A stretch of DNA of 64,000 bases from Phycisphaerales bacterium (GTDB lineage Bacteria > Planctomycetota > Phycisphaerae > Phycisphaerales > UBA1924), in contig JAJDDJ010000009.1 in the NCBI GenBank assembly GCA_029260395.1, positions 310,001 to 374,000 on the forward strand, given 5' to 3'. Below the pieces are notes generated by a model, which had not been told where the DNA came from, searched no databases, and saw only the letters and a program-made list of their open reading frames with translations. A program made the position numbers and the translations under genes. Positions 1 to 10,909 of the stretch are shown here, in pieces. Positions within the stretch are counted from its first letter, which is position 1. Every line of letters starts with the position of its first letter.

Positions 1-831
1 GATATCGAGGACCTGCCGCACGCTGACGCGGATGGTGTCGGTGCCCGCGGCCTTGGAGCCGCCGAAGTTGTGTGGCGTGACATCGAGGAAGGAATCGACG
101 TTGCCGTCTTTGGCGGCTTCGAGCGCTCGGTCGAGCAGCAGCTTCTCATCGACATCGCCCGGATCGAACGTGACGAAGTGCTCGGCGAGCGCAGCGCGGA
201 ACTCATCGATCTCCGCGAGGATGTCGGGCATGTCCACCACATGGCTCATGGGGAAGCTGGGGTAGACCTTGAGCATGTCGGGCCGGCAGATGAGGCGGAA
301 GAGCGTCTGGTGGGTTTGCTGGTGGCGGCCGCGCGAGAGGATGTAGAACTGGCTGCCGGGCAGGGCCTTACTCATGAGTTCGGTGGCGAGGATTTCTTCT
401 TCGCGCCAGACCATGCAGTCCTTGAGCGTGGCGTCGATGTCGTGCTCGGCGTGGAGCCGGTGGTGGACGACCTCGATGTTGTCGACGAGGCAGATGAGCA
501 GGTCCGGCTTGAGGAGCTGTATCTGGTCGAAGTCGAAGGCTGGGAACAGGCCGTGGCGCCAACGGAAAGTCGCGTGCGTGTTGACGAGCAAGTTGGGGTC
601 GGCGGCGTTCTCGGAGATGATGTCCTTGAACGCGGCCCGGCGGAGGCTCGTGAGCCGGCTCAGGGGCAGATCGAGGATTCGGCCCGGGCGAACGTCCGGG
701 CCTTCGGTGTACATGAGGTCGCCGACGTGGCGGATGACGAGCGGCTCGGCCTGCTCGCCCGCGAGCCTTTGGGTGCGGTCGAGGTAGGGTTTCTTGTCCA
801 TGCCGACCTGGCCGGTGATGATGGCGCGCAT
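1..831 (-). CDS. Adenylate-kinase-like P-loop protein (3' end cut by window edge)
   Basis: The frame stays open for 277 codons from an ATG at 831 to the left edge, so the C-terminus is missing. An AGGAGG ribosome binding site sits about 6 bases upstream. The N-terminus (MRAIITGQVGMDKKPYLDR) has the beta-strand plus glycine-loop layout of adenylate-kinase-like nucleoside kinases, and a later stretch (LKDCMVWREEEILATEL) resembles a segment I associate with that group. The Walker A loop reads GQVGMDKK, so the usual GK[ST] ending is not intact and kinase activity is uncertain. It is transcribed divergently from the fructosamine-kinase-like gene, with 68 bases between the two starts. The family call is from memory of sequence style; the frame itself is well supported. 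Confidence 0.7.
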   Translation of the reverse strand, partial: MRAIITGQVGMDKKPYLDRTQRLAGEQAEPLVIRHVGDLMYTEGPDVRPGRILDLPLSRLTSLRRAAFKDIISENAADPNLLVNTHATFRWRHGLFPAFDFDQIQLLKPDLLICLVDNIEVVHHRLHAEHDIDATLKDCMVWREEEILATELMSKALPGSQFYILSRGRHQQTHQTLFRLICRPDMLKVYPSFPMSHVVDMPDILAEIDEFRAALAEHFVTFDPGDVDEKLLLDRALEAAKDGNVDSFLDVTPHNFGGSKAAGTDTIRVSVRQVLDI

Positions 832-899
832 GGCGGCCTCCTGTGTCTGCGGGTCCGTTGTTACCTGTCAATAGGATAGGGGCGACAGGAGGCCCGCTG

Positions 900-1766
900 G
901 TGGGAGATGTGCAACGAGCGATTTCGGACGCGATCGGGACAGAGATCGTGCGGCTCACGTCCTTGAGTGGCGGGTGCATCGCGAGCGTGTACAGGGCGGA
1001 ACTCGCTGACGGGACGATGGTCGTCGCCAAGAGCGGGTCCGCCTTACAGGCGGGCGGGCTTGATGTCGAGGCGTGGATGCTCGGGTATCTGGCCGAGCAT
1101 TCGGAGCTGCCCGTGCCCAAGGTGCTGCACGCCGAGCCGGGCTTGCTGGTTATGGAACACATCGAGAGCGCGGGCGGGGTATCTGACGCCGGTGAAGCGC
1201 GCGCAGCGGAGTTGTTCGCAACGCTGCACTCGACCACCGCGGACCGGTACGGAATGGAACGCGACACGCTCATCGGGCCGCTTGTGCAGCCCAATGCGCA
1301 CACAACGAGTTGGTGCGAGTTCTACGCCGAGCGCCGGCTCAGGCACTTCGGACGGATCGCGCTGGAACGTGGCGGTATAGACGCGGCGACGATGAAGCTG
1401 GTTGAGCGAGTGTGCGCACGGATCGGTGGCATCATCGGCAAGCCCGGCCCGCCGTCGCTTGTGCATGGCGATGCGTGGGGCGGCAACGTGCTGTGCCGGG
1501 ACGGGGAGGTGGTGGCGCTGATCGACCCGGCGATTCACTACGCCGATGCTGAAGTGGAGCTTGCGTTCATGACGCTGTTCGGGACGTTCGGCGAGGCATT
1601 CTTTGCGCGGTACCACGAGCTCAGGCCGATCCGCCCGGGTTTCTTTGAGGAGCGGAAGGACCTGTACCTGCTGTACCCATTGCTGGTTCACGCGGCGTTG
1701 TTCGAGAGCGGGGGCGGCGGGGGGTACGGCCAGCGGGTCCGGGCGATCGCAAAGCGGTTTAGCTGA
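900..1766 (+). CDS. Fructosamine kinase / aminoglycoside phosphotransferase-like protein
   Basis: 288 residues, typical for bacterial fructosamine-3-kinase-like proteins, which phosphorylate sugar groups attached to amines on glycated proteins or metabolites so they come off. Visible kinase features are an N-terminal lobe with a lysine in MVVAKSG, the catalytic loop LVHGDAWGGNVL (HGDxxxxN) and the metal-binding ALIDPA. The frame is open from 843, but GTG at 900 is preferred because an AGGAGG lies 7 bases before it. The neighbour on the other strand is a P-loop protein, and the two probably share a promoter region. Related choline/aminoglycoside kinases have similar motifs, so substrate is inferred only. 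Confidence 0.82.
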   Translation: MGDVQRAISDAIGTEIVRLTSLSGGCIASVYRAELADGTMVVAKSGSALQAGGLDVEAWMLGYLAEHSELPVPKVLHAEPGLLVMEHIESAGGVSDAGEARAAELFATLHSTTADRYGMERDTLIGPLVQPNAHTTSWCEFYAERRLRHFGRIALERGGIDAATMKLVERVCARIGGIIGKPGPPSLVHGDAWGGNVLCRDGEVVALIDPAIHYADAEVELAFMTLFGTFGEAFFARYHELRPIRPGFFEERKDLYLLYPLLVHAALFESGGGGGYGQRVRAIAKRFS

Positions 1767-1944
1767 GGATTTTCGCACGCGGGGGTTGTGCAGCGTGGGC
1801 GGGCTTGAGAGACTGATGGTCCAAGCGCTGGCGAGAGCCGGCGGCGTCCGATGAGAGACGCACGTGCATGGCCGCGAGGCGTGTAGCCTGCGAGTCGATG
1901 CAGACAAGCTCTCTGAATCCCCACCCTCGTGAAGGAGAACCGTA

Positions 1945-2655
1945 ATGAAGAACAGCAGGATGAAGAATCGGGCATGGATCGTGGCACTGACGCTCGTCAG
2001 CGCGGCAACGGCAACATTCGCGCAGCACGATCCGGCCAAGCAGCTCGCCGAAGAGCGCATGAAGCAGATGATGGACCCGGCTGCAATGCAGAACTGGATG
2101 GCGACCACCGAGCCATCGCTCGGGCACAAGGTGCTCGAGAAGTTCGTCGGCCACTGGAAGACCGAGATGAAGATGTGGATGGACCCGTCTCAGCCGCCGA
2201 TGGTGAGCGAGGGCCACTCCGAGGCCGAGATGATGCTCGGCGGGCGGTACGTTGAGACCGAGTTTAAGGGCTCGATGATGGGCATGCCTTACAACGGCTT
2301 CGGCATCATGGGCTACGACAACAACCGCAAGCTCTTCAACGGCACATGGGTCAGCAACATGGACACGGGCATGCACGTCTCGCGCGGGGCGCTCAGCATG
2401 GACGGCACGATCCTGACGCTCATCGGCGAGATGGACGAACCCATGAGCGGCGAGATGGGCAAGACCTACCGCCAGCAGTACCACTTCAAGGCCGACGGCT
2501 CGATGGTGTTCGAGATCTCCGAGATTCTCTACGGCGAGCCCTTCAAGGTGATGGAGTTGGTCTCGACCCCGTGCGACGGCGAGAACTGCCCGCACCATGA
2601 TGAAGATGGTGGCGATGAAGGCCACGACGAACACGCGGGCCACGACCACGACTGA
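1945..2655 (+). CDS. Secreted DUF1579-like protein with His/Asp-rich tail
   Basis: 236 residues with a signal peptide ([20 protein letters not shown]...TFAQ) and a body typical of DUF1579: an [17 protein letters not shown] start, then a repeated beta-strand pattern ([39 protein letters not shown]). The family has a lipocalin-like barrel fold and no firm function. The last about 25 residues are dense in His, Asp and Glu ([20 protein letters not shown]), which could bind metal. A GAAGGAG site precedes the ATG. It is a single gene, followed by two hairpins before sucD. Confidence 0.8.
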   Translation: MKNSRMKNRAWIVALTLVSAATATFAQHDPAKQLAEERMKQMMDPAAMQNWMATTEPSLGHKVLEKFVGHWKTEMKMWMDPSQPPMVSEGHSEAEMMLGGRYVETEFKGSMMGMPYNGFGIMGYDNNRKLFNGTWVSNMDTGMHVSRGALSMDGTILTLIGEMDEPMSGEMGKTYRQQYHFKADGSMVFEISEILYGEPFKVMELVSTPCDGENCPHHDEDGGDEGHDEHAGHDHD

Positions 2656-2703
2656 TGGACCGGCCCGCAGAGCGGGCGATTCGATCGAATCCAGCGGCTG
2701 GCC

Positions 2704-2726
2704 CTGCCCTCAATGGCTGAGGGCAG
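2704..2726 (+). terminator. Hairpin after DUF1579 gene
   Basis: CTGCCCTCA (2704-2712) pairs perfectly with TGAGGGCAG (2718-2726) over a 5-base loop. There is no T-run after it, so it is a candidate terminator or RNA-stabilising hairpin only. Confidence 0.4.
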
Positions 2727-2746
2727 CCGGCCGACGTAGGCTCACC

Positions 2747-2776
2747 GCACCCCTCGGGAGGGATTCTGAGGGGTGC
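2747..2776 (+). terminator. Second hairpin upstream of sucD
   Basis: GCACCCCTC (2747-2755) pairs perfectly with GAGGGGTGC (2768-2776). It lies 70 bases before the sucD start. It may terminate the upstream transcript or be part of the sucD leader; no T-run is seen. Confidence 0.35.
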
Positions 2777-2845
2777 ATTGCTGTCCGCTACCCTTGGGGT
2801 GATTCATTAAGCCCCGTTTATGTCCCGCAGCCGGAGACCCCGATC

Positions 2846-3832
<987 letters not shown>

Positions 3833-3857
3833 CCGCGTAAGCGGGCAGCAGCACACC

Positions 3858-4631
3858 TCAATCCGTCGCTGGCGGAACTGGCTTGCGCTTCTTGTTGCGC
3901 TTCTCGGAGAGCATCTGCAGGCACTCGACCAGCAGCGCGAACGCCATCGCGACGTAGACGTACGCGCGGTCGATGTGCTCGCCCAGGCCCTCGGCCGCCA
4001 GCATCACGCCGATGAGCACCAGGAACGCGAGGCCCAACATCTTGAACGCCGGGTGTGTCTTGATGAATCGCGCGATGAACTCGGCGAAGGCGATCATCAC
4101 CACGATCGAGACCACCACGGCGGTCACCATGATCGGCAGGTGCGGGGTCATGCCCACGGCGGTGATGACCGAGTCGATCGAGAACACCATGTCCATGATA
4201 AGAATCTGCGTGAGCACCATGCCGAACGAGGCGGCGGCTTTGCTCGCCATGGCATCGGACTTGTGTCCTTTGATCTGATGGTGGATCTCGTGGGTGGCCT
4301 TGTAGACGAGGAAGATCCCGCCCGCCAGCAGGAACACTTCTTTGCCGCTGAAGCCGCGACCGGCCAGGGTGAACCAGTCGTTGTTGAGTGTCATGACCCA
4401 TCCGGCGAGCATGAGCAGCAGGATGCGGCCGAGCATCGCCAGAATCAGCCCGAGCCTGCGGGCAAGCTTCTGCTTGGCCGGTTCGAGGCGCGACGCCAGG
4501 ATCGATATGAACACGACGTTGTCGATGCCCAGCACGATTTCGAGACCCGTGAGCGCGGCGAGGGCGCCCAGGCTGCGGGCGCTCAACAGATCGTAGGTGT
4601 CAGGCTGGGCGATAATATCATCGATGAGCAT
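3858..4631 (-). CDS. TerC family integral membrane protein
   Basis: 257-residue polytopic membrane protein. It carries the two acidic intramembrane signatures of the TerC family, [10 protein letters not shown] near the N-terminus and [11 protein letters not shown] near the middle, each in a hydrophobic helix. The C-terminus is cytosolic and basic (KRNKKRKP). TerC proteins are linked to tellurite resistance and, in characterised relatives (Alx, MeeF/YceF types), to Mn2+ export, sometimes for metalating secreted enzymes. Substrate here is not shown. The gene is divergent from the GT-B gene at 4741 and convergent with sucD. Confidence 0.9.
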   Translation of the reverse strand: MLIDDIIAQPDTYDLLSARSLGALAALTGLEIVLGIDNVVFISILASRLEPAKQKLARRLGLILAMLGRILLLMLAGWVMTLNNDWFTLAGRGFSGKEVFLLAGGIFLVYKATHEIHHQIKGHKSDAMASKAAASFGMVLTQILIMDMVFSIDSVITAVGMTPHLPIMVTAVVVSIVVMIAFAEFIARFIKTHPAFKMLGLAFLVLIGVMLAAEGLGEHIDRAYVYVAMAFALLVECLQMLSEKRNKKRKPVPPATD

Positions 4632-4740
4632 CGGGCGGCCTCCTGTGAGCAGGAGGATACAGCGGGGCTAGGGGCCACGCGCGAGACGATCGCGGGTGAA
4701 TGAACTGGCAGCGCCCTCGAACGACCACTAGCATCGCCGG

Positions 4741-6006
4741 ATGCGAGTGCTTGTCTACGAACCCGGAGCCGGTGGCGGTCACAGGCTGACGTATGTGCGA
4801 CACACGCTGCGCGCGTTGCACCGGCTTGGTGAACAAGGGGCTGATCTCGCGGTCGTCGTCGCGATCGGCGAAGGCGTCGAACAAGGCGAGGACTTTGTTC
4901 AGCAGATCGAACCGTTCCGCGGCGTGGGTGATACGGCCTTCGTACCCACCGAGGCCCTTCCAGCAAAGGGGATGCCCCGCCCGCGATGGAGGCTGCTCAA
5001 GCCCTTTGCGCGTTTGCTCGCCGAGCACCGGCCGGACCATGTGCTGATTCCTACCGCGGACAACCACGCACAGATTATGGGCATGCCGGGGTTTGGCCTC
5101 CGTCACGGCATTGGTCGAGGCCGTCCGGCGATCGAGGCGGCGCTCCACCGCGGCGCGTTCGCATACCCCTTCGGCAGCACGAAGGCACAGATCAACAAGC
5201 AACTCGCCCTTGCGCTGCTCGAGCGGTCGCCTCTGAGCCGGCTGATGCTGGTGGACGTGGTCGCGTACCGATGGATCCGCGAGCACGGGGGCGTGCTGGC
5301 CTCCATCGCCGATGTGCTGCCCGATCCGGCGGACGACGTGGAGCCCATTGAGCGCACAGAGGCACGCCACCGATTGGCGCTTGAAGCAACAGGCCGATGG
5401 CTGGTCAGCGCAGGTCAGCAGAACGAACGCAAGGGCGCCCACCATCTGCTCCGCGCGTACAAACTGGGACGCGAGCGAGGTATATTACGACACGACGAAC
5501 GGCTATTGCTCGCGGGCGGGTGCGACCAGACCGTGCGCACGATCTTGACCGTCGAGTGTGCTGCACTCGTTGCGGACGGCTCGATTGCGGTCATGGACCG
5601 GTACCTGAGCGATGCGGAGCTGGGCGACTCGATCGCGGCGGCGGACTTTGTGGTCGCGGCTCACCACGGGCACATGGGACTATCAAACATTGTGCTGCGC
5701 TCGGTGGCTGCCGGGAGGCCGGTGGTGACGAGCGCGTACGGCTGGTTCGAGGAGGTCGTGCCGACGTTCGGGATCGGGCTCACAGTGGACGTGGCGGACG
5801 CGGCAGCATTCGCAGGCACGATGCGCGCTGCACTGGATCGAGCCGATGAAGACTGGATGGGTCCCAAGGCCCAATCGCTGCGGGAGTTCCACAGCGTTGC
5901 AAACTTTGAGGCCGCGATGATGCGGGGCCTGCGCGCGCGCCTGGGGATGGGAGAGGACGGGGTGGGGATATCTTGGGAGCAGGCGGTTGATTCAGTGGAG
6001 CGGTAG
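4741..6006 (+). CDS. GT-B fold glycosyltransferase
   Basis: 421 residues. The N-terminus MRVLVYEPGAGGGHRL is a GT-B start with a glycine-rich loop. The C-terminal half has a Rossmann layout with WLVSAGQQNERKGAHHL, and the donor-site stretch GHMGLSNIVLRSVAAGRPVV resembles the family-4/family-1 ExFGxxxxE region, although the glutamates are not obvious. It probably transfers a sugar from a nucleotide sugar during surface polysaccharide synthesis. It ends 7 bases from the convergent GT2 gene, which belongs to the polysaccharide operon. The frame starts at the ATG; upstream ribosome binding is weak. Confidence 0.78.
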   Translation: MRVLVYEPGAGGGHRLTYVRHTLRALHRLGEQGADLAVVVAIGEGVEQGEDFVQQIEPFRGVGDTAFVPTEALPAKGMPRPRWRLLKPFARLLAEHRPDHVLIPTADNHAQIMGMPGFGLRHGIGRGRPAIEAALHRGAFAYPFGSTKAQINKQLALALLERSPLSRLMLVDVVAYRWIREHGGVLASIADVLPDPADDVEPIERTEARHRLALEATGRWLVSAGQQNERKGAHHLLRAYKLGRERGILRHDERLLLAGGCDQTVRTILTVECAALVADGSIAVMDRYLSDAELGDSIAAADFVVAAHHGHMGLSNIVLRSVAAGRPVVTSAYGWFEEVVPTFGIGLTVDVADAAAFAGTMRAALDRADEDWMGPKAQSLREFHSVANFEAAMMRGLRARLGMGEDGVGISWEQAVDSVER

Positions 6007-6013
6007 TCAAGGC

Positions 6014-6946
6014 CTACTCGCTTGAAGCGGAAATTCGCTCGCGGCGCTTCCTGTTGATGTGCTGAAATATCCTAGGTGCCGCGCTAGCAGCTCGAAAAAC
6101 AAGCCTGTCGCGACCGGAGAGGTGCTCCCAAGCGAGGTCGTGCGCGCGCTTCCTGTCCTCGGCAGAGCCGTCTGTATACGCGGACGCCATGGCTCGTCTC
6201 GCTGTCGATGCGATGATGGGCAGCAGGCCACAGTCGGCATAAGCAGCCCGATTCTTCAGCATGGCACGCAGCATGAACCACTCGCTGTTTGCCCAGTTCT
6301 CGCGGGAGATGCTACCAGGAGTGTCGATCGTGTATCGGGCGGTGACGTCAGGGTTGTAGGTCCATGTATGCCCATGGATGACTCGGAGCCACATGTCGAA
6401 ATCGTGCCGACGCCTCTGCTCGGGATCGTAGCCTCCAACGTCGAGGAATCGGTCGCGACGAACCACCGTCGTAATCATTTGAAAGAATAACTGGTGGTTC
6501 CAGAACCCCATGTAATCGCGATGGGTAAGGCCACTTGTGGGAACATCGATAGGCCACCTCGGCTTGCCCGGCTCGGTTCGGGGGCCCTCCAGGTAAAGAT
6601 AATCTACGAGGCTGAAGTAGCCGACATCGCCGGTATTGGCAGTCCATTCGGAGGCGCGCTTCAGGTGATCGGGATACCAGACATCGTCAGCATCAAGAAA
6701 TGCAAGCCAAGGCGATGAGCAGAGGTTGACAATGTGATTGCGAGCGGCCGCCGCGTTGCGGTAGTTCACCTCGATTGCAGTGATGGGAAGGTCGTAGCCC
6801 CGTGCTATTGATAGGGTGCGGTCCGAGCAGTTGTCCGCCGCGATGAGCACCTCGGCAGGCTGGTGCCGCTGCGCAGCGATGCTGTCAAGGGCTGCACCGA
6901 TCGTGCCTTCGGCGTTGTGCGCCGGCATGATAACCGCGAAGCTCAT
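6014..6946 (-). CDS. Glycosyltransferase family 2
   Basis: 310 residues. A GT-A start (MSFAVIMPAHNAEGTI), an acceptor region AADNCSDRT and the DxD-type metal site in LAFLDADDVWYPDH are clear. It adds a sugar from an NDP-sugar during polysaccharide assembly. The frame extends upstream to 6997, but ATG 6946 is the family start and forms an ATGA overlap with the stop of the upstream pyruvyl-transferase gene, which points to coupled translation. It is the last gene of the minus-strand operon that starts at gmd. Composition looks lower in GC than neighbouring housekeeping genes. Confidence 0.9.
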   Translation of the reverse strand: MSFAVIMPAHNAEGTIGAALDSIAAQRHQPAEVLIAADNCSDRTLSIARGYDLPITAIEVNYRNAAAARNHIVNLCSSPWLAFLDADDVWYPDHLKRASEWTANTGDVGYFSLVDYLYLEGPRTEPGKPRWPIDVPTSGLTHRDYMGFWNHQLFFQMITTVVRRDRFLDVGGYDPEQRRRHDFDMWLRVIHGHTWTYNPDVTARYTIDTPGSISRENWANSEWFMLRAMLKNRAAYADCGLLPIIASTARRAMASAYTDGSAEDRKRAHDLAWEHLSGRDRLVFRAASAAPRIFQHINRKRRERISASSE

Positions 6947-8133
6947 GACTGGACTGCTCCGTTCGAGACGCCGAGCAAGCCTCGCACATCCTGCCACATC
7001 GCATCATTCGGCTTGCGTAGTTGCTCCTTGCGGTCGATGATCCGCTCACGGCGCTGTTCGTTACGCACTGGGTCGCTTAACTCATTCACCAGATCGACCA
7101 AGTGTTCTTGGTTGTCCGAGCCGCGGTGCAGGAGGTCCGCGCTATCGAACTCCTCTGCCAGCAGGTCGTACTTGTGTGCCCAGCCAATCGCGATTGCTGG
7201 CACGCCCTGCGAGAATGCCGCAACCACTGCGTGGAACCGCGAGCCGACGATGAACCGGCTTCCGCCGATGAACGACTTGAGAACACCGGCATGCTCATGC
7301 TCGAACACCATCGAAGGGCTGATCCTCTCGGCGAGTTGATGGGCAAGGTCTCGATCACCCTTCCCGCCCTCGTGGATCACGACGCACACCCCAACCCCCT
7401 GGCGCGTGGCGGCATCGGCAGCGGCGTGAAGGTGATCAAGGTAAGCATCTTTCCACACAGCATCGCCCTTCTGCAGTACCTTTACATTTGGAACGATGCA
7501 GCAATAAGGACCATCGGGACGCGGGCGATCGATATCGTCGAACTTGGGAGAAAAGATCGTAATGTCCGGCGCCTTGCGAAGCTTGGTGGTGTCGCCGAGC
7601 GCTTGGGCAGCCGCTTCGAATGAGGCCTGCTCGCGAGCGTAAATGCGGGTAGCAACACCGGCCAGCTTTCGAAACCACTCCCGATGCTCCGTGTTCTCGA
7701 ACGGGCCCAGCATCTGAGGCATCAGCACCACCGGCTTGCCGCGTTTGTGGTATGCAGCAGCGCGGTGGTAGAAATTCTTGAGTTTGAACGCAGGGAACTT
7801 GTCGCCGAAGGAGTAGCCGGAGATATCGATCAGAGCCTGCGGGTCCTGGCGGCGTACCACCCCTACTCGACGGAGCGGTGCCTGGGGAAGCACCCGGCCG
7901 GCCAACAGGCTGGCACGCATCAGCATCGGGTAGCGATAGGGACGCAAATGACTGACGATTGGGAAGAGCGTGTGTACGCCCAAGGGTCCGGCCTGCTTGA
8001 AGGATGAATCGTGCTCGGGCTCAATGCAAAACTCGGCTCGGCCATCCGTGTCCTGGCGCAGGCGATGAAGAACGGTACGCAGCATGAGCTGCGCACCGCG
8101 GTTCTCGAATCCTGCACCGTGAATTTCATACAT
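6943..8133 (-). CDS. Polysaccharide pyruvyl transferase family protein
   Basis: 396 residues resembling the polysaccharide pyruvyl transferase family (CsaB/WcaK-like), enzymes that put ketal pyruvate on surface sugars. Seen are an N-terminal GAGFENRGAQLML loop, ALIDISGYSFGDKF, PVVLMPQMLGPFE and the C-terminal FIVGSRFHAVVAAFSQGVPAIAIGWAHKY, which carries the conserved histidine region. It overlaps the GT2 start by four bases (ATGA) and lies 35 bases downstream of the nitroreductase-like gene, so it is in the same operon. Pyruvylation is a family-level inference. Confidence 0.87.
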   Translation of the reverse strand: MYEIHGAGFENRGAQLMLRTVLHRLRQDTDGRAEFCIEPEHDSSFKQAGPLGVHTLFPIVSHLRPYRYPMLMRASLLAGRVLPQAPLRRVGVVRRQDPQALIDISGYSFGDKFPAFKLKNFYHRAAAYHKRGKPVVLMPQMLGPFENTEHREWFRKLAGVATRIYAREQASFEAAAQALGDTTKLRKAPDITIFSPKFDDIDRPRPDGPYCCIVPNVKVLQKGDAVWKDAYLDHLHAAADAATRQGVGVCVVIHEGGKGDRDLAHQLAERISPSMVFEHEHAGVLKSFIGGSRFIVGSRFHAVVAAFSQGVPAIAIGWAHKYDLLAEEFDSADLLHRGSDNQEHLVDLVNELSDPVRNEQRRERIIDRKEQLRKPNDAMWQDVRGLLGVSNGAVQS

Positions 8134-8168
8134 GGAGTGAATCCTTGGGCGAGCGCTTCTGCTCGGGA

Positions 8169-9296
8169 TTACCGGTTATCCGTTGGGAGTTGGTTATACG
8201 ATCGTATCTCTGATAGTGTCTTCTTTCGCGAGTATGGCACCATGCCCTCATGCAGGGGGTAGCCAACAGAGATGCACATAACCACTCGCTGGTCTCGATC
8301 GAGCCCGATCGTTTTCTCCATGGCCATTTCACGAGACTCGATGTCGGGCCAGTTGATGCAGCAACTGGCCAGCCCCAGCGTCTCCAGGGCGAACAGCAAG
8401 CCCATTGTCGCCAGTGAAGCATCGATGTAAGGAACGTGGCGGTCGCGTTCGAGTGGGAAGGCACGGAGCTTCGCAACGACAACGATCAGGCACGGAAAGT
8501 TCTGGCTGAACCCCGCCGTGCCCATCGGGATGGCACCGATCCGCTGAGCAAGATCCGGTTCGTCGTAGATGCGAAACTCAAACGGCTGGCGGTTGCATGC
8601 GCTGGGAGCCTCCACAGCGGCCCTAGTCGCCCGGTCTAACAGTTCACGTGGTACGCGCTTGTCCTGGTACCAGCGGACGCTGCGCCGACGGGAGGCGAGG
8701 TGCTCGAAGTCCTCAATGGACACCGGCAGGGCTTCCGTATCACGAACGAACGGCGATGACGATCCCGGTTGATAGGGGATGCCCGGGTGAGCTTTGTAAT
8801 AGATATCGCGAGCGGCATCCGCGTGGTGATTCAGTCCTGGAGCCACGGCCTCAAAGTATCGATAGAGCACGTCGCCAGCCCACGAGTTCAGGGCGGTATC
8901 TGGGTTGTCGATACCCCAGCCACGAGAGTTGGAGTTATCACCAGATGACGTTGCCGAACAAGCGTTCGTGGCGGCAACGGATTGCGCGTACAAACTTACC
9001 GTGGGGCCAATGTAAGCGGCGGCGAAAACGTCCCGCCGCGGGCGCATGATGAGGCCCTTCTCGATCCGGTGGATGTTGCGGCGGAGCGTGAACCTCCCGG
9101 TTTCGGCCGCACCAGCCTGTCCTGTGAGATGACGGAGGCGCCCTGCTAGAACGGCCCGGTGCTCGCGCTGGAACGCGGGGCTTACGACATAGTACAGGCT
9201 TGCCAGCCGGGGGTGTGCAACACACATACTAAGGACTCGCACACGAAGGTGTGCATCAAAGAACAGCCGAGCCTTGTGACGGAACACGCGGATCAT
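8169..9296 (-). CDS. Nitroreductase-fold protein in polysaccharide operon
   Basis: 375 residues. The first about 170 are a helical region containing RRNIHRIEKGLIMRPRRD, followed by a nitroreductase-type FMN domain (LASRRRSVRWYQDKRVP, AVEAPSACNRQPFEFRIYD, LETLGLASCCINWPD). The phosphate-binding arginine pair, the SxCNRQP segment and the C-terminal lobe are recognisable. It would reduce a substrate with NAD(P)H. Its presence between a flippase and a pyruvyl-transferase gene, with an ATGA overlap to the flippase stop, suggests it modifies a sugar or carrier. No substrate can be named. Confidence 0.83.
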   Translation of the reverse strand: MIRVFRHKARLFFDAHLRVRVLSMCVAHPRLASLYYVVSPAFQREHRAVLAGRLRHLTGQAGAAETGRFTLRRNIHRIEKGLIMRPRRDVFAAAYIGPTVSLYAQSVAATNACSATSSGDNSNSRGWGIDNPDTALNSWAGDVLYRYFEAVAPGLNHHADAARDIYYKAHPGIPYQPGSSSPFVRDTEALPVSIEDFEHLASRRRSVRWYQDKRVPRELLDRATRAAVEAPSACNRQPFEFRIYDEPDLAQRIGAIPMGTAGFSQNFPCLIVVVAKLRAFPLERDRHVPYIDASLATMGLLFALETLGLASCCINWPDIESREMAMEKTIGLDRDQRVVMCISVGYPLHEGMVPYSRKKTLSEIRSYNQLPTDNR

Positions 9297-10909
9297 TCTT
9301 GGTGCTCCGTGGGCCGCTTGGCACCCATGAGGCGCTGGATCATGGGCGCGAGCAGTTGGTGAACAAGTTCTCTGTGTGGTTTGGCGTGCGGCGCGACGAA
9401 TATATAGAGAACAAACACGGCCAGAAACACCGAGCCACCGGCCGCAGTAGCAACGAACTTATCCATAGCCGTGGTAAGACTTAGAGAACTGGTCACAAAC
9501 CAGCCGAGGCCAGCTCCAATGCAGACCGCGATCGTGGGGGGCGTAGTCGCCAAGTGGATGTCTGACAGACCAACCGGTGTGGGTCTTAAGATGTACCACA
9601 GAGCAAACGGTCTGAGAAAGACCTGCGCGATGCTGAACGCCAGCGCCACGCCAACAACGCCCCCGAGACTCGCGCCAAGAAAGTATGCGGCAATGGTGAG
9701 TGGTGGCCCTACGAGGCCCCATTTGAACAGACGGCCAGTAAATCCACATGGAGAAGCGGCCCAGCTTCCAGCTACGTTGTACGTCGCAAGCAGCGCAGCC
9801 GGTCCCAATGCCAGAAATACATAAACTGAATCAGTCCAGCCATCGCCGAAGACCAGCGGGATGAAAGCGGGCGCCGTAGCGAATGCCCCGCCCACAAGCG
9901 GCATACTGGCAAGGCAGATACCGGCTATGGCCTTGCGATACATGCGCTGAAACCGAACCGGGTCGTCCTTGAGCCGCGAGAACGTCGGCAGAGCAACAGT
10001 CGCCAAGGGTGTGTTGATCTGCCGGATCGGCATCAGCAGGATGCGGTACGCGAGCAAGTACACGCCCGCCTCGGCGGCACCGATGACCTTGCCAATCAGA
10101 ATGAGATCCACATTGCGCATCGCGGTCGCGAGTAGCTCTGAGCCGACTAGGGGCAGACTGAAGACAAGCATGGCCTTGACGCTGGCATCCCATTTGGGTG
10201 TGCCAGGCCGCCAACCACTCACGCTCCACGCCGCGATAAGCGTAAAGAAGGACTGCCCCAGCGGAAGCACCACAAGAGCCCAGTAGCCTGCGCCAGCGAA
10301 CGCAACGGCGACGGCAATAATTGAACCGAAACACTGCGAGGCCACGCGAATGATTGCGACGGTCTTATGCCGGAATCGCCGCTGGAGTAGGGCAATGTGC
10401 TGTGATGAAAAACCGCTCAGCGCGAGCGAGAGACCGACCGTAACTGCAATAGCTGAGAGTTCAGGTTGCCCATAGAACCGAGAGAGAAACGGCCCGAGAA
10501 GGCCGAGCCCTACGGCGGCTATGAGGCTCATAGTCCCGTTGAGCCAGAAGAGCGTTGAAGCGTTCGAGTGGTTAGTCTCGTCGCTCTGGATCGAAGCCTG
10601 ACCCAAACCAAGGTCACGGATGGTGGTGATAAACGCGGTGAACGCGGTCACCATGGCGATGAGCCCGAAGTCCTCTTGGGTGAGCAGGCGGCCCAGCAGA
10701 GCAAGCGTCACGAACTGAAGAAGGAAGCTCGCCCCGCTGGCGGCCACGGCGATCTTCCCCGAGGAAATAGACCGCTTGCCGAGGTTGCCGACGAGATCAT
10801 CGGTGTCGAAGTGGCCGCCGCGAGGCCGACCCGACGAGTCGAGGGATGGCTCGGGTGCCGTCACCGGTCCGTTCGCAGCGGGGTTGTCGTTGATCGCCTC
10901 ACTGGTCAT
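9293..10909 (-). CDS. Polysaccharide flippase (oligosaccharide exporter, MOP superfamily)
   Basis: About 538 residues with a hydrophilic N-tail, then many hydrophobic helices. It matches the Wzx/RfbX-like lipopolysaccharide flippase group: [35 protein letters not shown] at the first helices is typical but here spans two segments. It would move undecaprenyl-linked repeat units across the inner membrane. ATG 10909 is chosen because the frame overlaps the end of gmd by only 11 bases; an ATG at 10942 is also open. Its stop overlaps the next gene's ATG (ATGA). Confidence 0.88.
   Translation of the reverse strand: MTSEAINDNPAANGPVTAPEPSLDSSGRPRGGHFDTDDLVGNLGKRSISSGKIAVAASGASFLLQFVTLALLGRLLTQEDFGLIAMVTAFTAFITTIRDLGLGQASIQSDETNHSNASTLFWLNGTMSLIAAVGLGLLGPFLSRFYGQPELSAIAVTVGLSLALSGFSSQHIALLQRRFRHKTVAIIRVASQCFGSIIAVAVAFAGAGYWALVVLPLGQSFFTLIAAWSVSGWRPGTPKWDASVKAMLVFSLPLVGSELLATAMRNVDLILIGKVIGAAEAGVYLLAYRILLMPIRQINTPLATVALPTFSRLKDDPVRFQRMYRKAIAGICLASMPLVGGAFATAPAFIPLVFGDGWTDSVYVFLALGPAALLATYNVAGSWAASPCGFTGRLFKWGLVGPPLTIAAYFLGASLGGVVGVALAFSIAQVFLRPFALWYILRPTPVGLSDIHLATTPPTIAVCIGAGLGWFVTSSLSLTTAMDKFVATAAGGSVFLAVFVLYIFVAPHAKPHRELVHQLLAPMIQRLMGAKRPTEHQE

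Noticed and set aside
70-879. Plus-strand 269-residue open frame opposite the left-edge gene
   Set aside because: It is Glu/Asp/Val-rich with no family features and lies antisense to a frame with a strong ribosome site and kinase-like N-terminus.
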